Shown piece after piece: positions 8,525 through 18,064 of a DNA stretch of 64,000 bases. The stretch is from positions 1,240,001 to 1,304,000 of the forward strand of contig NZ_CAOJCM010000001.1 in assembly GCF_948329825.1 (NCBI RefSeq). Reading direction: 5' to 3'. Source of the stretch: Paenibacillus sp. JJ-100 (GTDB lineage Bacteria; Bacillota; Bacilli; Paenibacillales; Paenibacillaceae). The position numbers and the translations under genes were made by a program. The notes below the pieces were generated by a model, which was not told the DNA's origin, did not search any database, and saw only the letters and a list, made by a program, of their open reading frames with translations. Positions within the stretch are counted from its first letter, which is position 1, and every line of letters starts with the position of its first letter.

Positions 8525-10240
8525 ATGAAAAAGATAATTACGTCTTGCAAGCTTTTACTCGTATTAGCACTACTGATCACATTTATTCCCTGGGGAGGCA
8601 GCCGGGCTGAAGCTTGGGTTGGTATGCCTATGGGGAAACTACACGTTAGCGGCAAACATCTGGTAAATAGCAACAATCAGCCCGTACTGCTGAATGGATG
8701 GCATCAACCATCCGGTGCGTACTGGACCTATCAGGACAGCAATTATTATCTCAATCTTCATGGTAATAATCGTCATGCGGCTACATTAGCTTATCTGAAA
8801 GACATTACAGACACGTTTGCGGATACCAGCCCGAAATACGGCAGCAATCATGGTTGGAAAATGAATCAGGTGCGTCTATTCATCGATCGTCAAGATATGG
8901 GCGATGTGGCAGCTGGTACATATAACTTTGCCGGTGTGCAGACCGTAACCCAGAACGTCATCATTCCGTATATCCAGTACGCTAAAACCAAAGGTGTATA
9001 TGTGGTTCTTGGTCTAGACTTCACATTGAAGGATGATCAGGCTACGACATCTGCCAACCTGCAAAAATTCAATCAAATCTGGGGTTATCTTGCCTCCCGT
9101 CCTGAGATTAAAAGTGCAGACAACGTTCACTTCGAGCTGATTAACGAGCCGGTGAAGTCTTATGCTAATGGACACTGGGGCGGATATAATGGGGAAAATG
9201 ACTTTGTGGATCACTGGAATGATCTGCGTAACTTCCAGAATTCCATCATCTCCACTATTCGTAATCAGGGAGCAGACAATGTCATCTGGGCTGCGGGTCT
9301 GGGGTACAATCAGTTCTACAGTCTCTCCGCCAGTCATCCGCTCACGGACCCTCTGAACAACTATGGTTATGCGGTTCACTGGTATCCAGGTTACGGAGCA
9401 TATGACAACTTCAACATTTTACAAGACCAGTGGAATACAAACGTGAAGGCGGCAGCAGATAAATATCCAATTAACATCACAGAAGTAACCTGGTTTAAAA
9501 ACAAACCTGGAGATTCGGCTTACTGGAATCTGTTTAATGGTAGCAACGAAGGTTTCGGTACAAACACGAAAACCATCTTCAACGCCGCTGGTAATGTCAG
9601 CATTGCTGCACATATGAATGGTTTCATTTTGGAACCCGGAGCACGCAGTTCTTTTGCTGACCCTACAGCAGGATTGAAGTGGGACGGTGATGCATCACGC
9701 AGTGCCATGGGACGGTTCCTGTTCAACTGGTACAATGAACGTTCTCAAAACTATGGTAGCGGTGGTAATCCAACCAATCCTACGAATCCGACGACAGGTC
9801 TTGTTTCGGGAGCAACGTACAAGATCGTAGCACGTCATTCCAATAAGGTGATTGATGTTCCAGGCGGGCAAAATCAGGATAACCTCCAACTTCAGCAGTG
9901 GAGTGATCTGGGTGGCAACCCACAGAAGTGGGTGCTGACATCCATTGGAAGTGGCAACTATACGTTGACGAGTGTCAATTCGCCAGATAAAGTGATTGAC
10001 ATTCGCAATGGAACTCAAACGAATGGCGAAGTCGTGCAACTCATGACGAATCTGAACACGACTGCGCAGCATTTCAAGGTTAATGATCTGGGCAATGGAT
10101 ATTGGAGCATTATTAACGTCAACAGTAACAAAGCGATTGAAGTTCAGGGCGCATCTACGTCGGATGGAGCCAAGTTACAACAGAACACCTATACAGGTGC
10201 AACGAACCAACAATGGAAATTTGTACTCGTAAGTAATTAA
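8525..10240 (+). CDS. Secreted GH5-type (clan GH-A) glycanase with CBM13/ricin module
   Basis: A 571-residue extracellular enzyme with a signal peptide (~1-30, cut near AEA). The catalytic (beta/alpha)8 domain spans ~32-405. E208 in FELINEP is the likely acid/base and E320 in NITEV the nucleophile; HWYP at 285-288 fits family GH5. A short NPTNPT linker (~411-424) leads to a ricin-type beta-trefoil (~426-571) with repeated QQW/QQWKF motifs, a CBM13-like carbohydrate-binding module. ATG follows AGGAGGAG. The exact substrate (xylan, mannan or beta-glucan) cannot be read from motifs. It lies downstream of a sugar-uptake operon and upstream of an AraC-regulated importer. Confidence 0.85.
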   Translation: MKKIITSCKLLLVLALLITFIPWGGSRAEAWVGMPMGKLHVSGKHLVNSNNQPVLLNGWHQPSGAYWTYQDSNYYLNLHGNNRHAATLAYLKDITDTFADTSPKYGSNHGWKMNQVRLFIDRQDMGDVAAGTYNFAGVQTVTQNVIIPYIQYAKTKGVYVVLGLDFTLKDDQATTSANLQKFNQIWGYLASRPEIKSADNVHFELINEPVKSYANGHWGGYNGENDFVDHWNDLRNFQNSIISTIRNQGADNVIWAAGLGYNQFYSLSASHPLTDPLNNYGYAVHWYPGYGAYDNFNILQDQWNTNVKAAADKYPINITEVTWFKNKPGDSAYWNLFNGSNEGFGTNTKTIFNAAGNVSIAAHMNGFILEPGARSSFADPTAGLKWDGDASRSAMGRFLFNWYNERSQNYGSGGNPTNPTNPTTGLVSGATYKIVARHSNKVIDVPGGQNQDNLQLQQWSDLGGNPQKWVLTSIGSGNYTLTSVNSPDKVIDIRNGTQTNGEVVQLMTNLNTTAQHFKVNDLGNGYWSIINVNSNKAIEVQGASTSDGAKLQQNTYTGATNQQWKFVLVSN

Positions 10241-10273
10241 CAAGGAGTACGTCGTTGATTTTGGTTCACAGAT

Positions 10274-10319
10274 AAAAATAACCTTTTCGAGTCCATCGAT
10301 GACTTGGGAAGGTTATTTT
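10274..10319 (+). terminator. Rho-independent terminator after GH5 gene
   Basis: AAAATAACCTT pairs with AAGGTTATTTT around an imperfect stem-loop; the 3' arm runs into T-rich sequence. It ends the GH5 transcript. Confidence 0.75.
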
Positions 10320-10372
10320 GTTGTCTGTCAGTACATTTTAGAAAACAGGTATTATAGGTAGGAGGGTGTAAA

Positions 10373-10427
10373 TGTACCTTAGGGAAGAAGTTGTACCTTC
10401 ACCCGTCGGAAAAGCCCGTTGTATCAT
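10373..10427 (+). promoter_or_regulatory. Putative AraC-type operator and promoter of the regulator gene
   Basis: Two direct repeats TGTACCTT at 10373 and 10392 are spaced 19 bases apart. The second overlaps a -35-like TTCACC (10398-10403), followed by an 18-base spacer and -10-like TATCAT (10422-10427). The same arrangement recurs before the permease operon at 12846-12900. An alternative -10 is TATACT at 10441. Confidence 0.55.
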
Positions 10428-10452
10428 GAAATGACCATTATATACTATTTAA

Positions 10453-10466
10453 TGTAAGCGCTTGAT
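10453..10466 (+). promoter_or_regulatory. cre-like site (CcpA) before the AraC regulator
   Basis: TGTAAGCGCTTGAT matches the cre consensus TGWAARCGYTWNCW at 13 of 14 positions. Lying just downstream of the promoter and upstream of the ribosome binding site, it could act as a roadblock under carbon catabolite repression. Confidence 0.6.
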
Positions 10467-10487
10467 TTGAGAGGAGGGGGAGTACAA

Positions 10488-12812
10488 TTGAAGCAACTAT
10501 GGTCCAAATCTTCACCGATGTTCCGCCGTTATCTGATATCGTATCTCATCATACTGATGATTCCGCAAATTGCGGGATATGCCTCTTACAGGGCCTCCAT
10601 TGAAGCTGCTCGGGCCAGTTCGATTGAGAATAGCCTGAAATCCCTGAATCTGGGTAAAGAAATCATTGAACGGAATCTGCTTCAGGTAGAAGCCTTCACA
10701 AGACAACTTGCCATTAATCAGGATTTGTCTCGTTTAATTGCAGATCCGAAACCACTTGATGTCTACAATGTTTATGGTATCGGCAAAATGCAAAGTAGTT
10801 TATCCATGTACAGCAGTACAAATGAATACCTATCTCATTTTTTTATTCACATACCGAACTACAATGTCATTATTACCCCCACCACGGTCTACTACAGACC
10901 AGAACATTATTATGAGGCCAATGCGATGGACGGGATTACTTTTGAACAGTGGAACGAGAATATTCTGAAAAAACCACACTTTAATGAAATTATTCCGCTC
11001 CAGAACTACAAGCGTGAAAAAAGCAGCAATGTGCTTGTGACTGCACCGGCCATTACCTTTTTGCAATCTTTGCCGCTGAATAGCTTCAACAAACCGCAGG
11101 CGACGATTGGTGTTTTGATTGATGAGGATAAAATGGCCAATCTGACTCAGCACATTGTAGACCAGTACGGCGGTTGGACATTGGTCAGTGATGCCCAAGG
11201 CGAGGTTATCTTCTCACGAGGGATAGAGCAGACGGAAGCACAACGTTTGGCACAAAGGCAAGGGGACGATTGGAATGAGGTGCAGCCCACAGCAGATGGA
11301 CGTCTGCTTATATCCATTCAATCGGATCAGAACGGCTGGAGTTATATGGCAGGCATTCCCGAGGAAGCGTTGATGACCAATGCTGCTCGGATCAAAGAAG
11401 TGACGTTAGCGTTTACGCTGGCGGCTCTAACCATTGGATTAGCTGTTGGACTGGTGTTAGCCTACCGAAATAGTGCACCGATCTACAAACTGTTATCTGC
11501 CTTTCGGGAACATATCAGTGAACCTTCCGATAAAAGACGTAATGAGTATGACTTCTTGGCAAGCCATATCCATCATTTGATCGCCAACAACCATTCGCTG
11601 GAAAATGCACTGAATGAACAGATCCCGCTGTTACGAGATGGATTCATCAAACGACTGCTTACCGGTGAGTTTTATACAACACGAGAACTGGAGGCGATCT
11701 CTTCCCAGACCCTTATTTCCATTCATAGCAGTCAAGGAATTACAGGTCTGCTCAAAGTCAACGGTTATGCCAGTCTGGATAGTGAAGAGATGATTCAGGA
11801 GCTTGGTGTGGCGAAGTTGATGATTCGACAGACGATCACCGAATGGAACGCTGACATACTGATTACGGACTGGGGTACAGACCAGATTGCTTTTATATGT
11901 CCAGTAACCGATACGCCTCTTGATGCAGCAATACATCATTGTGAGTCTGAGCTGGGCAGGTTGAGAGAAGTTATATACCAGGATTACCGAATATCAACAA
12001 CGATAGGTATAGGAGCTGCCTACGAAGTCTGGAATGATGTGGGGCGTTCGTTTGATGAGGCAAAACAAGCCATGGATTATGCGATCCATATGGGAGGGGA
12101 CCAGCTTGTTAAATTCAAAGATACGTTGAAGGAAAATGAAATGTATTATTACCCTATTGAGTCAGAGCAGCGGCTGCTGAACACGATCAAGGCTGGGGAA
12201 GTGGAGGAAGCTCTTCGTATTCTAGAGCAACTGTTTGCACGAAACTTTGCAGAACGTGACCTCTCTTATGAGATGGTGCAGCAATTCATTATGGAATTGA
12301 AAGGAACGTATCTGAAACTGGATGAATCCAAACTTAAACATGATCATTCGTTCACGGGAGAATACAAACACGGCGTCGCAGATATTCAGGTTACTGATTC
12401 TATAGCTGCACTGCGGAGCAAATTCAGACGGTTAACTGAAGAGATGTGCCATCAAGTGCTACAAAAAAGATCATCCACACATGCAGATACCGTACAAGAT
12501 ATGATGCGTTACATTGAGAAACATTATAGTGATGCGAACTTGACGATCTGCCGAATCTCCGAACATATGGGAAAATCCGAAAAATTCATCTCCCAGCTAT
12601 TCAAAGAACACACAGGAGATCATCTTTCCGATTATGTAGAGCGGGTGAGAATTAATGCAGCGTCGGTTCTCTTGCTAGAAAGTGGCCAGACCATTGATGA
12701 GATTGCCTTTTCTACCGGATATAACAGTGCGCATTCTTTCCGCAGAGCATTCAAGCGTGTACGTGGTATATCCCCCAGTGCATTTCGGAAAATGGATAAA
12801 CAGAGCGGGTAA
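10488..12812 (+). CDS. Membrane-bound AraC-family transcriptional regulator
   Basis: One-component sensor-regulator of about 774 residues. TTG 10488 after GAGGAGGGGG is the better start; the in-frame TTG at 10467 lies upstream of that site. A first membrane helix near the N-terminus, an extracellular Cache-like domain (~35-300), a second helix (~300-325), a cytoplasmic linker and a C-terminal AraC HTH pair (last ~100 residues, EKHYSDANLTICRISEHMG and IDEIAFSTGYNSAHSF) are visible. It presumably senses an extracellular sugar, directly or through the binding protein, and activates the adjacent importer operon. Paired TGTACSTT repeats upstream of both units support autoregulation and target control. 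Confidence 0.88.
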   Translation: MKQLWSKSSPMFRRYLISYLIILMIPQIAGYASYRASIEAARASSIENSLKSLNLGKEIIERNLLQVEAFTRQLAINQDLSRLIADPKPLDVYNVYGIGKMQSSLSMYSSTNEYLSHFFIHIPNYNVIITPTTVYYRPEHYYEANAMDGITFEQWNENILKKPHFNEIIPLQNYKREKSSNVLVTAPAITFLQSLPLNSFNKPQATIGVLIDEDKMANLTQHIVDQYGGWTLVSDAQGEVIFSRGIEQTEAQRLAQRQGDDWNEVQPTADGRLLISIQSDQNGWSYMAGIPEEALMTNAARIKEVTLAFTLAALTIGLAVGLVLAYRNSAPIYKLLSAFREHISEPSDKRRNEYDFLASHIHHLIANNHSLENALNEQIPLLRDGFIKRLLTGEFYTTRELEAISSQTLISIHSSQGITGLLKVNGYASLDSEEMIQELGVAKLMIRQTITEWNADILITDWGTDQIAFICPVTDTPLDAAIHHCESELGRLREVIYQDYRISTTIGIGAAYEVWNDVGRSFDEAKQAMDYAIHMGGDQLVKFKDTLKENEMYYYPIESEQRLLNTIKAGEVEEALRILEQLFARNFAERDLSYEMVQQFIMELKGTYLKLDESKLKHDHSFTGEYKHGVADIQVTDSIAALRSKFRRLTEEMCHQVLQKRSSTHADTVQDMMRYIEKHYSDANLTICRISEHMGKSEKFISQLFKEHTGDHLSDYVERVRINAASVLLLESGQTIDEIAFSTGYNSAHSFRRAFKRVRGISPSAFRKMDKQSG

Positions 12813-12845
12813 TGTACGCTTCGCCTGTTGAACTCATGCGTATAT

Positions 12846-12900
12846 TGTACGTTAATTATCGAGATGTACCTTTACGATTCCTGGAGCTCAAACTTATGAT
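12846..12900 (+). promoter_or_regulatory. Putative AraC-type operator and promoter of the permease operon
   Basis: Direct repeats TGTACGTT (12846) and TGTACCTT (12865), 19 bases apart. The second overlaps -35-like TTTACG (12871-12876), followed by an 18-base spacer and -10-like TATGAT (12895-12900). The geometry is identical to the promoter of the regulator gene. Confidence 0.6.
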
Positions 12901-12910
12901 ATGAACACAA

Positions 12911-12924
12911 AGAAAGCGCTACCA
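12911..12924 (+). promoter_or_regulatory. cre-like site before the permease operon
   Basis: AGAAAGCGCTACCA matches the cre consensus at 13 of 14 positions. It lies 11 bases after the -10, in the transcribed leader, as expected for CcpA repression. Confidence 0.65.
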
Positions 12925-12967
12925 ATGTAGCTGCTATCTTCAATCATAGAGAAGACGCACTGGGGGG

Positions 12968-13942
12968 ATGATTCTGAGAACAGCTACGACAACAGAACGC
13001 AAGTCGGATGTGACACTACGCAGACAATCCACATTACAGCACGCGCTGGCCAGAAGTTTCAGGAGGCACTGGCAGCTTTATCTACTCATTTTGCCTCCGG
13101 TGGTATACTTTATTGTTTTCAAATATGTACCGATGGTGAATACAGTTCTCGCGTTTAAGGATTACAACGTCATCAAAGGAATCTGGGGTAGCCCGTGGGC
13201 AGGTACCAAGTATTTTGAATTGCTTTTTCAGAACCCGGCATTTCCTATGCTAATCCAAAATACGCTGCTGATCTCGTTCTATAGTTTGATTGTCGGATTT
13301 CCAATTCCGATTTTGCTGGCGCTAGCTTTGAACGAAATCAAGAACATGAGGTTCAAGAAAACCGTGCAAATGGTGACTTACGCACCTTATTTCATATCTA
13401 CAGTCGTCATGGTCTCCATTATCATGCTTTTTCTCTCGCCAAGACTGGGTATTGTGAATACAATTGCGAGCGCACTCGGTTTCGAATCGGTGAATTTTCT
13501 AGGGAATCCAGACATGTTTCGCTCGATCTATGTTTTTTCTGACGTGTGGCAGAGCATGGGATATTCAGCAGTCATTTACTTGGCTGCGCTTGCAGGCATC
13601 GATCCTTCATTATATGAGGCGGCGAAGGTGGATGGAGCGAATCGACTACAGAAGATCATTAATGTAGATTTGCCCGGCTTGCTGCCAGCGGCTGTTATTA
13701 TTTTGATTCTGAGCGTTGGTAATATTATGGCTGTGGGCTTCGAAAAAATATATCTGCTGCAAAATCCGCTTAACTTGTCGGCTTCAGAGATCATCTCCAC
13801 GTACGTATACAAAATGGGACTACTTAATGCGAACTATAGCTTCGCTACAGCCGTTGGATTGTTCAATTCAGTCATCAATTTAATCCTGTTATTGGTTGTC
13901 AATGCAGCTGCCAAACGGCTGTCCAACACAAGCTTATGGTAA
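12968..13942 (+). CDS. Sugar ABC transporter permease, LplB type
   Basis: A 324-residue permease with a basic N-terminus, then a first helix (LYLLILPPVVYFIVF) and FKYVPMVNTVLAFKDYN, typical of the LplB subgroup. The EAA loop is EAAKVDGANRLQKI. GGGGGG abuts ATG 12968 too closely, so the CTG at 12974 or a GTG near 13010 may be the actual start. It is first in an operon with a MalG-type permease and a solute-binding lipoprotein, controlled by the AraC regulator upstream. Confidence 0.9.
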   Translation: MILRTATTTERKSDVTLRRQSTLQHALARSFRRHWQLYLLILPPVVYFIVFKYVPMVNTVLAFKDYNVIKGIWGSPWAGTKYFELLFQNPAFPMLIQNTLLISFYSLIVGFPIPILLALALNEIKNMRFKKTVQMVTYAPYFISTVVMVSIIMLFLSPRLGIVNTIASALGFESVNFLGNPDMFRSIYVFSDVWQSMGYSAVIYLAALAGIDPSLYEAAKVDGANRLQKIINVDLPGLLPAAVIILILSVGNIMAVGFEKIYLLQNPLNLSASEIISTYVYKMGLLNANYSFATAVGLFNSVINLILLLVVNAAAKRLSNTSLW

Positions 13943-13969
13943 CCAAGCCGAGGGGAGGAGACTCGAAGG

Positions 13970-14896
13970 ATGTCTAATTTACACTCGCAGGCGAGTCGTT
14001 CAGGAGCGCACAGAAGCGCCGTTATCCGAGAATCATTAGGCGATCGCCTGTTTATCACGGCCGTTTACATCATTCTGTCACTTGTGCTGGTAGTCGTATT
14101 GTATCCCTTAATCTACATTGTAAGTTCGTCCCTCAGCAGTCCAACAGCCGTTTCATCAGGCAAAGTCTGGTTGTGGCCCGTTGATCTATCATTTGAAGGT
14201 TACAAAGCGGTATTGCGAAACGATCAAGTGTTGATGGGCTATGCGAACTCGTTGTTTTATACGGCTTGCGGCACGTTTATAAGTGTGGCTATGACCATTA
14301 TGATTGCTTATCCTCTGTCCAAAAAGACCTTTGTCGGACGCAGCACGTTAATGATTTTTATTACATTCACAATGTTATTTGCCGGCGGGTTGATCCCAAC
14401 GTATCTGGTTGTCAAATCCCTGGGACTCATTGACACACGCTGGGCGCTATTAATTCCGAATGCGATCTGGGTGTGGCAAGTCATTATCGCACGAACCTTT
14501 TTCCAGAATTCCATACCGGATGAGCTATCCGAAGCGGCGGATATTGATGGATGTAGTGATATTCGATTCATTTTCAGTGTGATTCTGCCGCTAGCCAAGC
14601 CCATTATAGCCGTATTGGCACTCATGTATGCGGTGGGTCAATGGAACGCTTATTTCGACGCACTGATCTATCTGAAATCACAGTCGCTATACCCGCTACA
14701 GCTGATATTACGAAGTATTCTTATTTTAGGCAGCTCAGGGAATATGGATGCTTCCGAAATGATCAAGCAACAGCAGATGGCTGAGCTGATGAAATATTCT
14801 TTGATCGTTATGGCCAGCTTACCGGTTTTGATTATTTATCCATTTGTACAACGCTATTTCGTTCAAGGGATGCTGATCGGTTCAGTCAAGGGATAA
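13970..14896 (+). CDS. Sugar ABC transporter permease, LplC/YtcP type
   Basis: Partner permease of 308 residues, starting at ATG after GGGGAGGAG, 27 bases after the previous stop. EAA loop EAADIDGCSDIRFIF; C-terminus FVQRYFVQGMLIGSVKG is the standard ending of this subgroup. It works with the preceding subunit and the following binding protein to import an oligosaccharide. Confidence 0.93.
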   Translation: MSNLHSQASRSGAHRSAVIRESLGDRLFITAVYIILSLVLVVVLYPLIYIVSSSLSSPTAVSSGKVWLWPVDLSFEGYKAVLRNDQVLMGYANSLFYTACGTFISVAMTIMIAYPLSKKTFVGRSTLMIFITFTMLFAGGLIPTYLVVKSLGLIDTRWALLIPNAIWVWQVIIARTFFQNSIPDELSEAADIDGCSDIRFIFSVILPLAKPIIAVLALMYAVGQWNAYFDALIYLKSQSLYPLQLILRSILILGSSGNMDASEMIKQQQMAELMKYSLIVMASLPVLIIYPFVQRYFVQGMLIGSVKG

Positions 14897-14929
14897 GTTC
14901 AATTACAACACATGAGGGAGAGGATTTTA

Positions 14930-16570
14930 TTGAGGAAAACAAGTGCATTGGTGCTCGCTTGCGTGCTGCTTTTTACATTAGTACTTGCTGGCTGTTCGTC
15001 TTCTGAAAAAGGAAGCGGTGAGGTGGATGCGAACGGTAAAGTCTCAATGAATGTGTTCGTGCACCAGGGTTCGGATATGAATCTTGCGACCAACAAGTTC
15101 ACCAAGAAAATGGAGGAGAAGTTCAACATCCAGTTTAATTGGACGACAGTTCCATTTGATGGGGCTGCTGAAAAAAGACAGATATCCCTTGCTTCCGGGG
15201 ACTATCCAGATCTCTATCTTCTAATCCCATGGGTGGATCGTTTCTCACAGACAGACTTATTGAAATTTGGACAACAAGGTGTTATCTTACCGCTTAATGA
15301 TCTCATTGAACAGCACGCACCGAATATTAAGAAAGTACTTGATAGCAACGAATACTATAAAGCGATGAATACAGCTCCAGACGGCAAAATCTATGGATTG
15401 ACTGGCCTCAATGAATGTTTTCACTGTTCGTACCCCAACAAAATGTGGGTGAACACCAAGTGGATGGAGCAGCTCAACATTAAAGAGCCAACAACGACAG
15501 AAGAGTTCCGGGAAATGCTGAGAGCATTCAAAACAAAAGATCCGAACGGAAATGGAAAGGCAGATGAAGTGCCACTAAGTGGTTCTACCGAGAACTTCGG
15601 TGTACACATTATTCCGTATCTGATGAATGGTTTCATCTATGACGATGACCGGAATTATCTCATCCTGAATCAAGGCAAAGTCGAAACCGTGGCTAATAAA
15701 CCCGAATGGAAAGAAGGTCTTACGTATATCAAGTCTCTATATGATGAAGGGCTGATTGACCCGGGAGCTTTTACCCAAAATGTAGGAGCCTTCAAGAAAA
15801 TAGGAGATAACGCTGATGTACAACTACTAGGTGCAGGTGCGGCCATGCATCCCTCTTTATTCGTAACTACAGCTGAGGGCTCACCGTACGGCAATGACTA
15901 CAATCCAATTCCACCTCTTAAAGGACCGCATACTGAATATGCATCGTACAATTACCCCATAGATCCAGGTGCAACTTTTGTATTGACGAACAAAGCTAGT
16001 GAGCCAACGCAGATCGCAGCAATCAAGATGCTGGACTACTTTTATACGCAAGAAGGGGCCATGGCTTCTTATCTCGGAGAAGAGAATGTAAGTTGGCGCA
16101 AACCGAAAGAGGGTGAAGTAGCTCTTAATGATCAGGTTCAGCCGCTCTATAAAGCCATTCCACTTCCTTCGGGAGAAGAACCCCGTAATGACAGCTGGTC
16201 TGCACTGAGCCAGTACAATCATCACCGGGCATATCGTGATGCAGAAGTGCAAGGGACGGACATCTATGCGAACGATGGATATGAACGTCGTTTATACGAA
16301 GCAACATTGATCATGGAAGGCAAGGAACCGAAAGAGGTATTCCCGCACTGGGCATTATGGGTTGATCCAACACTTGCGGATGAAACCAGCATGATGCAAA
16401 CCAATATCAAGGATTATATTGACCAGAACGCCTTACAATTCATCACAGGGGCGAAGAGCTTGGATAAAGACTGGGATGAGTACGTGAAAGGACTGGAAGG
16501 CTTGAATATGAATCGTTATCTGGAAATTATGCAATCCGCTTATGATGCATCATCTGTGTCATCCAAGTAA
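14930..16570 (+). CDS. Extracellular solute-binding lipoprotein, LplA type
   Basis: Substrate-binding protein of about 546 residues. TTG 14930, behind GAGGGAGAGG, gives a clean signal peptide MRKTSALVLACVLLFTLVLA with lipobox LAGC; the ATG at 14912 lies inside the ribosome binding site. The mature part is a large LplA/YtcQ-like oligosaccharide-binding fold containing a calcium-site-like DPNGNGKADE segment. It is third in the AraC-controlled operon and presumably captures an oligosaccharide released by the nearby glycanases. The ligand is not deducible from motifs. Confidence 0.9.
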   Translation: MRKTSALVLACVLLFTLVLAGCSSSEKGSGEVDANGKVSMNVFVHQGSDMNLATNKFTKKMEEKFNIQFNWTTVPFDGAAEKRQISLASGDYPDLYLLIPWVDRFSQTDLLKFGQQGVILPLNDLIEQHAPNIKKVLDSNEYYKAMNTAPDGKIYGLTGLNECFHCSYPNKMWVNTKWMEQLNIKEPTTTEEFREMLRAFKTKDPNGNGKADEVPLSGSTENFGVHIIPYLMNGFIYDDDRNYLILNQGKVETVANKPEWKEGLTYIKSLYDEGLIDPGAFTQNVGAFKKIGDNADVQLLGAGAAMHPSLFVTTAEGSPYGNDYNPIPPLKGPHTEYASYNYPIDPGATFVLTNKASEPTQIAAIKMLDYFYTQEGAMASYLGEENVSWRKPKEGEVALNDQVQPLYKAIPLPSGEEPRNDSWSALSQYNHHRAYRDAEVQGTDIYANDGYERRLYEATLIMEGKEPKEVFPHWALWVDPTLADETSMMQTNIKDYIDQNALQFITGAKSLDKDWDEYVKGLEGLNMNRYLEIMQSAYDASSVSSK

Positions 16571-16579
16571 AGCACACAA

Positions 16580-16619
16580 AAAGACGTGTCGGTCGCATCT
16601 CCGCGGCCCACACGTCTTT
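16580..16619. terminator. Bidirectional terminator between convergent genes
   Basis: AAAGACGTGT (16580-16589) pairs perfectly with ACACGTCTTT (16610-16619). It separates the binding-protein gene on + from the GH8 gene on -. Confidence 0.75.
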
Positions 16620-16631
16620 AATGTTGTTCAC

Positions 16632-17774
16632 TTAATACATCCGATACTTCCCGCTTAAGGCGAGCATCGTAAAAAAGTAAAGACAGTTATCATAATAGCG
16701 TCGTTTTCCCTGACGGAGTGGTGTCTCCCAGAACAGATGAACGAAGAAATCGGAATGAGGACCATCCGCTGCAAGTGAAGCCATCGCATTGGTTGCCAGC
16801 AAACCTATAGGGTGCAGAGCTGGCTCATCAAAAGGCACACCTTCAATCGTATATCTACGGTAATCTGATACGTCGATGTCACTGAAAAAAGCTTGAATTC
16901 GATTGGATTGTTGCACTTGCCAAGGATCTTTGCGGAACCAAGACCAGTCTAGTGCAATATTAGCTGCTACACGATAAGCATCACTGTAAAAATGCCTGAA
17001 ATCACCATGCGGCTGAATGGGGGCTGGAGTCCCATCATAATTGGCATATTCGGGCGAAAGCCCGGTTACGGGATGACAGGCTGTACGCAGATAAGCGCGA
17101 CTTGACTCGGCAGCTTCTTTCCAAAATGTCTGATCTGCTTCGTTGGCGTATTCCGCAAACAGTTCATAGAAATGGGGGAGATGATAGGATGGATCACTAA
17201 AAGGTGACTCTGGAATGAACTTGATTAACCGATTGCTCGGTTCCCACATGGGGTCTCCCTCACCTTGTTCTCCTTGATGCAGACAGGCATGAAGAATCTT
17301 CCGGGCTTGAGTTTTGTAGTCATAAGGTGGGGGGCCGTCTCCCCAGCGATTGGAGGCAAAAAACAAAGCCATAGCAAAAAATTCTTCACCGTCAGGAGCA
17401 GGTCCTGGAGACAACCGAGTTCCGTCGGGCTTGCAATGCCATGCAAAATAATCTTTGTATCGTCCTTCGGAATGCTGCATGTAGGTAAGTGCATAATTCC
17501 ATAGACGGTCAAATTCCTCCTTTTTATCCATCTGCACAGCCATCATCATGCCGTAGGACATACCTTCGGAACGAACATCGTCGTTACCTGTGTCTAGCAT
17601 ATACCCTTTATCTTCGCCTACAGGATAGTAGATTCGAGTATCTTCATCCCCATAGAATAGTTCATTCCACGTCTGGTTTAGTCTTGCGTTGATTTCTTCC
17701 TCACTATATCCCACTTGTAAAAACCGATTGACATAAGCACCTGTATCATAAGCACTTTTTTGGATTGAATTCAT
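16632..17774 (-). CDS. GH8 reducing-end xylose-releasing exo-oligoxylanase (Rex)
   Basis: Intracellular enzyme (no signal peptide) that removes xylose from the reducing end of xylo-oligosaccharides. ATG 17774 follows AAGGAGGAG and gives 380 residues, close to the Bacillus halodurans Rex (388). With this start the family's general acid is E70 in DVRSEGMSYGMM and D128 lies in GPAPD; D265 in HFYSDAYR matches the base (D263 in the B. halodurans enzyme, as I recall it), and H320 fits the residue linked to Rex specificity. A longer frame to 17819 lacks a ribosome binding site. It is transcribed divergently from the SGNH esterase, with a cre-like site between them. Confidence 0.9.
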   Translation of the reverse strand: MNSIQKSAYDTGAYVNRFLQVGYSEEEINARLNQTWNELFYGDEDTRIYYPVGEDKGYMLDTGNDDVRSEGMSYGMMMAVQMDKKEEFDRLWNYALTYMQHSEGRYKDYFAWHCKPDGTRLSPGPAPDGEEFFAMALFFASNRWGDGPPPYDYKTQARKILHACLHQGEQGEGDPMWEPSNRLIKFIPESPFSDPSYHLPHFYELFAEYANEADQTFWKEAAESSRAYLRTACHPVTGLSPEYANYDGTPAPIQPHGDFRHFYSDAYRVAANIALDWSWFRKDPWQVQQSNRIQAFFSDIDVSDYRRYTIEGVPFDEPALHPIGLLATNAMASLAADGPHSDFFVHLFWETPLRQGKRRYYDNCLYFFTMLALSGKYRMY

Positions 17775-17836
17775 GGGCTCCTCCTTGTGATAATGCCTTA
17801 TATTTTGCAAGTATACCATTCATGATACTACTCAAA

Positions 17837-17850
17837 ATAAAGCGTTTACA
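17837..17850 (-). promoter_or_regulatory. cre-like site between GH8 and SGNH genes
   Basis: Read on the minus strand, TGTAAACGCTTTAT matches the cre consensus at 13 of 14 positions. It lies 63 bases upstream of the GH8 start and could repress either divergent gene. The rest of the 290-base gap (17775-18064) shows no further element I can name. Confidence 0.6.
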
Positions 17851-18064
17851 TGGAAAATTATAGGTGTATTATACCATCTATTTCCATTTAGTGTTACGCA
17901 TGATATATTTAGTCAAGTCCTATAGTTTATCAGGTTGCTGTTAAATTATGTAAGGGCTACACTCGAAGAGAAGAACCGCCTGATTTCGACATCATTCAAG
18001 CTTAGGTTCTTCACAAGCAACACTTTGAGTGTCATTTTTGACTGAAAGGTGGTGAGGATGTAGT

